Source: Arenimonas sp.
GTDB taxonomy: Bacteria; Pseudomonadota; Alphaproteobacteria; Rhizobiales; Rhizobiaceae
DNA length: 64,000 bases
Assembly (NCBI GenBank): GCA_019459145.1
Contig: JAIBEK010000067.1
Location: 55,814-119,813 of the forward strand
Direction: 5' to 3'
A program made the translations under genes and the position numbers. Position 1 is the stretch's first letter. Every line of letters starts with the position of its first letter. Positions 59,609 to 64,000 of this stretch are shown one piece after another. The notes beneath the pieces are model-generated. The model saw nothing but the letters and a program-made list of their open reading frames with translations, did no database searches and was not told the origin of the DNA.

Positions 59609-59625
59609 CCTCGCCCTTGTCGTCC

Positions 59626-59644
59626 GCCCGAGAGACGTCCGGGC
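59626..59644 (+). terminator. Possible terminator after gntR
   Basis: GCCCG (59626-59630) and CGGGC (59640-59644) pair across a 9-base loop, followed by TAAATT. The stem is short and the T run imperfect, so this is a weak candidate, placed 18 bases after the gntR stop. Confidence 0.35.
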
Positions 59645-59718
59645 TAAATTGAGTCGGGAAAGCGGCATTTCGCTGCTAGACAGGTGCGACGAGACCGATT
59701 AAAACGGTTTAGGTTCTG

Positions 59719-59737
59719 TTGTCAGACATCCTGACAA
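59719..59737. promoter_or_regulatory. Perfect palindromic operator upstream of the FAH-family gene and TRAP operon
   Basis: TTGTCAG-ACATC-CTGACAA: 7-base perfect inverted repeat with a 5-base spacer, about 54 bases before the next gene start. TTGTC/GACAA half-sites are typical of FadR-family GntR regulators, one of which is encoded immediately upstream. Confidence 0.65.
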
Positions 59738-59790
59738 TTAGGCAAGGCTCCCTGGAGGGTGAGCCTCATGGGGATAGACGGAGGATGATT

Positions 59791-60960
59791 TTGAGTTCCA
59801 CGCATTCGTTGAGCGCCGGGCAAATTCTGCCGGACGATGCCGTCGAGGCTTTGCTGGTCGGACGCGTGTGGTCGGCGGCGCTCTCAGGTCCTTGCCCTGT
59901 TCTGGTCCGTAATGGCCGGCTGCTCGACCTGACGTCCATCGCCGCGACCGTATCCTCGCTTCTCGAGATCGACGGCATCGCCGCCCGCCTGAAGGGCGCA
60001 AGCGATCTTCCCGAACTCGGTTCACTGGATGATTTTCTTTCCGGAAAGGCTGGGACACTTCTGGCGCCGGTCGACCTGCAGGCCATCAAGGCGGCGGGTG
60101 TCACCTTTGCCGACAGCATGCTGGAGCGAGTGATCGAAGAGCAGGCCAAGGGGGATGCGACCCGCGCCCTCGATATCCGCAAGCGTCTGGCGCCGGTTCT
60201 CGGCGACAGCCTGCGCGGCGTGGTGGCCGGTTCCGAACAGGCCGCCCATGTCAAGGCGCTGCTGCAGGACATGGGTCTGTGGTCGCAATATCTCGAGGTC
60301 GGCATCGGCCCGGACGCGGAAATCTTCACCAAGGCTCAGCCCATGTCGGCCGTCGGCTGCGGCGCCGAGGTGGGTATTCACCCGATCTCGGAGTGGAACA
60401 ATCCCGAGCCGGAAGTCGTGCTCGTGCTGCGCTCCACCGGCGAAATCGTCGGCGCGACGCTCGGCAATGACGTCAATCTGCGCGACGTCGAGGGCCGGTC
60501 CGCCCTGCTTCTCGGCAAGGCCAAGGACAATAACGCGTCCTGCTCGATCGGTCCCTTCATCCGCCTGTTCGACAGCGGCTTCTCGCTCGACGATCTCGGC
60601 CGGATCCGGGTCTCGCTGCTGGTCGAGGGCAAGGACGGGTTCGTCATGACCGGCGAAAGCCCGATGGAGGCGATCAGCCGCAAGCCGGCCGATCTGGCCC
60701 GTCAGTTGCTCAACCGCAATCATCAGTATCCGGACGGCGCGGTGCTGTTCCTCGGCACCATGTTCGCGCCGGTCAAGGATCGCCGCGGGGCGGGACAGGG
60801 TTTTACCCACGAACTCGGCGACCGCGTCGAAATCGCCACGCCGAAGCTCGGACGGCTGGTCAACTGGGTCGAGCGCAGCGACACCTGCGGCGAATGGACC
60901 TTCGGTGTGACGGCTCTGATCCGCAATCTGGCCGCCCGCGGCCTTCTGGACAAGGTGTGA
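59791..60960 (+). CDS. Fumarylacetoacetate hydrolase (FAH) family protein, 2-keto-3-deoxy-acid dehydratase-like
   Basis: 389-aa FAH-superfamily enzyme. Metal-binding acidic residues are expected in EVGIHPISEWNNPEPEVVLV and GATLGNDVNLRDVEGRSALL; the longer two-part layout (about 390 aa) matches 2-keto-3-deoxy-pentonate dehydratases (XylX-type) better than small FAH hydrolases. Such enzymes turn a 2-keto-3-deoxy acid into 2-oxoglutarate semialdehyde. The start is uncertain: GGAGG (59780-59784) directly abuts the ATG at 59785 but is 6 bases before an in-frame TTG at 59791, which I prefer. It is followed by the TRAP transporter genes. With the IlvD/Edd dehydratase it would make a Weimberg-like branch. 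Confidence 0.85.
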   Translation: MSSTHSLSAGQILPDDAVEALLVGRVWSAALSGPCPVLVRNGRLLDLTSIAATVSSLLEIDGIAARLKGASDLPELGSLDDFLSGKAGTLLAPVDLQAIKAAGVTFADSMLERVIEEQAKGDATRALDIRKRLAPVLGDSLRGVVAGSEQAAHVKALLQDMGLWSQYLEVGIGPDAEIFTKAQPMSAVGCGAEVGIHPISEWNNPEPEVVLVLRSTGEIVGATLGNDVNLRDVEGRSALLLGKAKDNNASCSIGPFIRLFDSGFSLDDLGRIRVSLLVEGKDGFVMTGESPMEAISRKPADLARQLLNRNHQYPDGAVLFLGTMFAPVKDRRGAGQGFTHELGDRVEIATPKLGRLVNWVERSDTCGEWTFGVTALIRNLAARGLLDKV

Positions 60961-60970
60961 GGGGGTGGCC

Positions 60971-61504
60971 ATGCAAAAGGCAATCGACACATTCTATCGA
61001 ATTCTTGAATTCCTGCTGATCTTCCTGCTCTCGTCCATGGCCGTGATGGTCTTCGTCAACGTGGTCTTGCGGTACGGCTTCAATTCCGGCCTCAATATTT
61101 CCGACGAACTGTCACGCTACTTCTTCGTCTGGCTGACCTTTATCGGCGCCGTCGTGGCGTTTCGCGAACATGCGCATGTCGGCGTCGAGACCCTCGTCAT
61201 GCTGTTCGGCCGCAAGGGCCGGATCATCTGCATGATCCTGTCGAACATCATCATCATCGCCGTGTCGGCGATCTTCTTCTGGGGTACCTGGAAGCAGGCG
61301 CCGATCAATGCCAGCATGACCTCTCCGGTGACGAAGCTGCCGATGATCTGGATCTATGGCATAGGCTTCTTCACCGGCGCCGGTGTCGTCCTGATCGCGC
61401 TGGAGCGTCTGATCCGCCTGTTGACCGGCCGGGTTACCGATGAGGAAATCGCCGCATTCGCCGGCGAGAACATGTCCCTCGAGCATCTCTCGGAGCGTGC
61501 CTGA
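60971..61504 (+). CDS. dctQ: TRAP transporter small membrane subunit (DctQ)
   Basis: 177 aa with four membrane helices (about 14-36, 47-66, 84-106, 124-147), the DctQ topology; DELSRYFFVWLTFIGAVVAF with the following HAHVGVE is the family signature. The ATG at 60971 is chosen because GAGGGGG lies upstream; a GTG at 60965 would sit inside that site. It connects the periplasmic receptor with the large DctM channel subunit and overlaps dctM by one base (TGATG). Confidence 0.92.
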   Translation: MQKAIDTFYRILEFLLIFLLSSMAVMVFVNVVLRYGFNSGLNISDELSRYFFVWLTFIGAVVAFREHAHVGVETLVMLFGRKGRIICMILSNIIIIAVSAIFFWGTWKQAPINASMTSPVTKLPMIWIYGIGFFTGAGVVLIALERLIRLLTGRVTDEEIAAFAGENMSLEHLSERA

Positions 61505-62781
61505 TGACTTTGCTCGTATTTATCGCGTCGCTGCTGGGCGCCATGGCAATCGGCGTGCCCGTTGCCTTCGCGTTGATGTTCTGCGGCGTCGTGCTCATGT
61601 GGTTCATGGGCATGTTCAATACCCAGATCATCGCCCAGAACATGATCGCTGGTGCTGACACCTTCACCCTGCTTGCCATTCCCTTCTTCATCCTGGCCGG
61701 TGAATTGATGAATGCAGGCGGCTTGTCGAAGCGTATCATCGATTTTGCCATCGCCTGTGTCGGCCATATTCGCGGCGGCCTCGGCATTGTCGCGATCATG
61801 GCCGCCGTAATCATGGCCAGCATTTCCGGCTCCGCCGCGGCCGATACGGCAGCGCTTGCCGCCATTCTCATTCCGATGATGGCCAAGGCCGGCTACAATG
61901 TGCCGCGCTCCGCCGGCCTGATTGCCGCCGGCGGCGTCATCGCGCCGGTCATTCCCCCGTCCATGGCCTTCATCGTCTTCGGCGTCGCCGCCAACGTCTC
62001 GATCACGCAGCTCTTCATGGCCGGCATCGTGCCGGGCCTGATGATGGGCATAGCCTTGATCGTCACCTGGCTGATCGTCGTGCGCAAGGACAAGGTGGAA
62101 GCCCTGCCGCGCGCGCCGATGAAGGAACGCCTGCGGGTCACGGGCCGCGCCCTTTGGGCCCTCGGCATGCCGGTGATCATTCTCGGCGGCATCAAGGCCG
62201 GCGTCGTAACGCCGACCGAGGCCGCTGTCGTGGCCGCCGCCTATGCGCTCTTCGTCGGCATGTTCATCTATCGCGAACTGTCGCCCAAACAACTGCCGCA
62301 CGTGATCCTGCAGGCGGCGAAGACGACGGCCGTGATCATGTTCCTGGTCTGCGCCGCGCTGGTTTCGGCCTGGCTGATCACCGCTGCCAATATTCCGGCC
62401 GAAATCACCGGCTATATCGAGCCGCTGATCGATCGCCCGACGCTTCTGATGTTCGTCATCATGCTCGTCGTGCTGGTCGTCGGCACGGCGCTGGACCTCA
62501 CGCCGACCATCCTGATCCTGACGCCGGTCTTGATGCCGATCATCAAGCAGGCGGGCATCGACCCGGTCTATTTCGGCGTGCTGTTCATCATGAATACCTG
62601 TATCGGCCTTTTGACCCCGCCGGTCGGCGTCGTGCTGAACGTCGTCAGCGGTGTCGGTCGCGTGCCGCTCGGCAAGGTGACGATCGGCGTCTGGCCCTTC
62701 CTGGTCGCGCAGGTCCTCGTTCTCTTCACCCTGGTCCTGTTCCCGGACCTGGTTCTCGTGCCCGCCCGCTGGCTGCATTGA
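61504..62781 (+). CDS. dctM: TRAP transporter large membrane subunit (DctM)
   Basis: 425 aa, about 12 helices, the sodium-coupled transport subunit of a TRAP transporter. Family landmarks: LLAIPFFILAGELMNAGGLSKR (helix pair near 55-76, in two parts), ASISGSAAADTAALAAILIPMM, GGVIAPVIPPSMAFIVFG and NTCIGLLTPPVGVVLNVVSG. It drives uptake of an organic or sugar acid delivered by DctP. Fifty bases separate it from dctP. Confidence 0.95.
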   Translation: MTLLVFIASLLGAMAIGVPVAFALMFCGVVLMWFMGMFNTQIIAQNMIAGADTFTLLAIPFFILAGELMNAGGLSKRIIDFAIACVGHIRGGLGIVAIMAAVIMASISGSAAADTAALAAILIPMMAKAGYNVPRSAGLIAAGGVIAPVIPPSMAFIVFGVAANVSITQLFMAGIVPGLMMGIALIVTWLIVVRKDKVEALPRAPMKERLRVTGRALWALGMPVIILGGIKAGVVTPTEAAVVAAAYALFVGMFIYRELSPKQLPHVILQAAKTTAVIMFLVCAALVSAWLITAANIPAEITGYIEPLIDRPTLLMFVIMLVVLVVGTALDLTPTILILTPVLMPIIKQAGIDPVYFGVLFIMNTCIGLLTPPVGVVLNVVSGVGRVPLGKVTIGVWPFLVAQVLVLFTLVLFPDLVLVPARWLH

Positions 62782-62831
62782 CAGCCCGCGAGCACTATAC
62801 TTCTCACTCAACAATCCATTGGGAGGATACT

Positions 62832-63836
62832 ATGAGAAAACTGCTTCTGACCACGACTGCCATCGCATTCGCATGCTCGGCCGCCGCACCGGCCTTCGCC
62901 GAGTTCTCCGAGCGCAACATCCGCGTTTCGAACGGCATCAATGCCGATCACCCGGTCGGCAACGGCATCAAGGCCATGCAGGCCTGCCTGGACGAGAAGT
63001 CCGGCGGCAAGCTCAAGCTCACTGCCTTCTGGGGCGGCGCGCTCGGCGGTGACCTCCAGGCAACCCAGGCCCTGCGCTCTGGCGTCCAGGAAGCCGTCGT
63101 GACCTCGTCCTCGCCGCTGGTCGGCATCGTGCCGGCACTCGGCGTCTTCGACCTGCCGTTCCTGTTCGGCAGCGCTGACGAAGCCTACAAGGTTCTCGAC
63201 GGCGATTTCGGCACGCAGATGAACAAGAAGCTCGAAGAAGCGGGTCTGGTAAACCTCGCCTACTGGGAAAACGGCTTCCGTAACCTGTCGAACTCGGTTC
63301 GTCCGGTCACCAAGTGGGAAGACTTCTCGGGGATGAAGGTTCGCGTCATGCAGAACAACATCTTCCTCGACACCTTCCAGAATCTCGGTGCCAATGCGAC
63401 GCCGATGGCGTTCGGCGAAGTGTTCTCGGCGCTGGAAACCAAGGCGATCGACGCACAGGAAAACCCCTATGTGACGATCGACACGTCGAAGTTCTACGAA
63501 GTGCAGAAGTTCGTCACCGAGACCAACCACGCCTACACGCCGTTCCTCTTCCTCTTCTCGAAGGCGATCTTCGATACCTATTCCGCGGAAGAGCAGGCAG
63601 CCCTTCGTGATTGCGCCGCAGTCGGCCGTGACGAAGAGCGCAAGGTCATCCAGGATCTGAACAAGAAGTCGCTGGAGAAGATCAAGGCCGCCGGCATCGA
63701 GGTCAATACGCTGTCGGCCGAGGAACAGGCCCGCATCCGCGAGAAGTCCATGATCGTCTACGACAAGCACAAGGCCGAGATCGGCGCCGATGTCGTCGAT
63801 GCGATCCTCGCCAACCTGGCCGAGATCCGCAAGTAA
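62832..63836 (+). CDS. dctP: TRAP transporter substrate-binding protein (DctP)
   Basis: 334-aa periplasmic receptor. Signal peptide MRKLLLTTTAIAFACSAAAP, cleaved near AFA, then RNIRVSNGINADHPVGNGIKA. The ligand-carboxylate arginine of the family is expected in GMKVRVMQNNIF (about residues 158-170), followed by FGEVFSALETKAIDAQENP. GGGAGG lies 7 bases before the ATG. The gene order Q-M-P with P last, behind the FAH gene, is common in alphaproteobacterial sugar-acid clusters. Ligand unknown. Confidence 0.94.
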   Translation: MRKLLLTTTAIAFACSAAAPAFAEFSERNIRVSNGINADHPVGNGIKAMQACLDEKSGGKLKLTAFWGGALGGDLQATQALRSGVQEAVVTSSSPLVGIVPALGVFDLPFLFGSADEAYKVLDGDFGTQMNKKLEEAGLVNLAYWENGFRNLSNSVRPVTKWEDFSGMKVRVMQNNIFLDTFQNLGANATPMAFGEVFSALETKAIDAQENPYVTIDTSKFYEVQKFVTETNHAYTPFLFLFSKAIFDTYSAEEQAALRDCAAVGRDEERKVIQDLNKKSLEKIKAAGIEVNTLSAEEQARIREKSMIVYDKHKAEIGADVVDAILANLAEIRK

Positions 63837-63851
63837 GCCGAAATCGATATG

Positions 63852-63898
63852 CCGGCCGCGCCAGTCGCGGCCGGACAAGACCCTGGTCCTTTTCCAGG
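63852..63898 (+). terminator. Terminator-like hairpins after dctP
   Basis: CCGGCCGCG-CCAGT-CGCGGCCGG gives a perfect 9-bp stem at 63852-63874, 16 bases after the dctP stop; a second hairpin CCTGG-TCCTTTT-CCAGG follows at 63882-63898. No long T run is present, but together they are the likely 3-prime end of the TRAP transcript. Confidence 0.55.
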
Positions 63899-64000
63899 TC
63901 GGCGGCGCCGGCCGTGCCGGCCGCGTGTTCGCGGCGGTCGCCTTGGCGGCGCGGGCCGCCCTGTGCGAGCGTTGGCGTAGCGGGGTGGGGGGCGGGGGCG
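63899..64000. other. Extremely GC-rich tail of the window without a supported gene
   Basis: Nearly pure G and C, with GGCGCCGGCC and GCCGGCCGCG palindromic runs and a final G-run. A short frame from 63850 ends in a stop inside this stretch and shows no protein-like features. I see no gene. Confidence 0.5.

Noticed and set aside
63850..63970. Short plus-strand frame starting ATG at 63849
   Set aside because: It runs through the terminator hairpins, is made of Gly/Arg/Pro/Ala from GC-rich DNA and stops inside the tail.
1..64000. CRISPR arrays, insertion sequences, prophage, tRNA or rRNA genes
   Set aside because: No repeat-spacer pattern, transposase, integrase, phage protein or recognisable tRNA/rRNA sequence was seen; tRNA detection by eye is limited, and a covariance-model scan would settle it.

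Overview
The window is GC-rich, dense, operon-organised bacterial DNA, most consistent with an alphaproteobacterium, probably Rhizobiales (Rhizobiaceae-like). The reasons are the family mix (liv-, dpp- and TRAP-type uptake next to catabolic genes, an RpiR regulator, a NarR-like regulator), the fused NarK of the Paracoccus/rhizobial type, and Shine-Dalgarno starts with frequent ATGA/TGATG stop-start overlaps. I saw no rRNA, tRNA, phage, transposase, CRISPR array or replication origin. The content is accessory catabolism and anaerobic respiration, as on a large replicon or a chromosomal accessory region; genus and replicon type are inference.

Region 1 (1-6761): a dipeptide-type ABC importer (second permease cut by the window start), an MlrC-like M81 metallopeptidase and a D-threonine aldolase/D-serine dehydratase-like PLP enzyme, with an RpiR regulator. 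Three related operator-like sequences (two 17-bp direct repeats and one 17-bp palindrome) mark the two control regions.

Region 2 (6774-26596): an essentially complete phenylacetyl-CoA pathway in three transcription units. A minus-strand operon holds paaN, a complete branched-chain-amino-acid-type ABC importer and a fused hydratase/3-hydroxyacyl-CoA dehydrogenase. Divergent from it are paaG-paaI-paaK-tetR. A second minus-strand operon is paaJ(pcaF)-paaA-B-C-D-E-paaZ, with paaX upstream. A GACCG-N2-CGGTC operator lies in the paaN/paaG promoter region and a near copy lies upstream of paaJ, suggesting control by the TetR (PaaR-like) protein.

Region 3 (26882-30908): a TetR-controlled DevBCA-type exporter (adaptor, permease, ATPase) plus a small four-helix membrane protein, with a perfect TAGTTAGT-N8-ACTAACTA operator candidate.

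Region 4 (30930-44643): respiratory nitrate reduction. A NarR-like Crp/Fnr regulator diverges from a double-length NarK fusion, narGHJI, a parvulin isomerase, a beta-carbonic anhydrase, a DUF2478 protein and moaA. The gap between narR and narK holds an FNR-type box and a tandem AT-rich repeat.

Region 5 (44675-51861): an AraC regulator divergent from a second liv-type ABC importer, followed by an aromatic-aldehyde-type dehydrogenase; probably uptake and oxidation of an aromatic compound.

Region 6 (52088-63836): sugar-acid catabolism: a gluconate-5-dehydrogenase-like SDR, (msrA as a bystander), an IlvD/Edd dehydratase, a 3-hydroxyisobutyrate-dehydrogenase-family enzyme, a DenD-like epimerase-family dehydrogenase, an FAD-linked 2-hydroxyacid dehydrogenase, a FadR-type GntR regulator, an FAH-family protein and a DctQMP TRAP transporter. 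TTGTC-type palindromes mark its promoters. The enzyme combination does not match one textbook pathway and is the best candidate here for an uncharacterised catabolic route. The last 160 bases are extremely GC-rich, contain a terminator-like hairpin and show no gene I can support.
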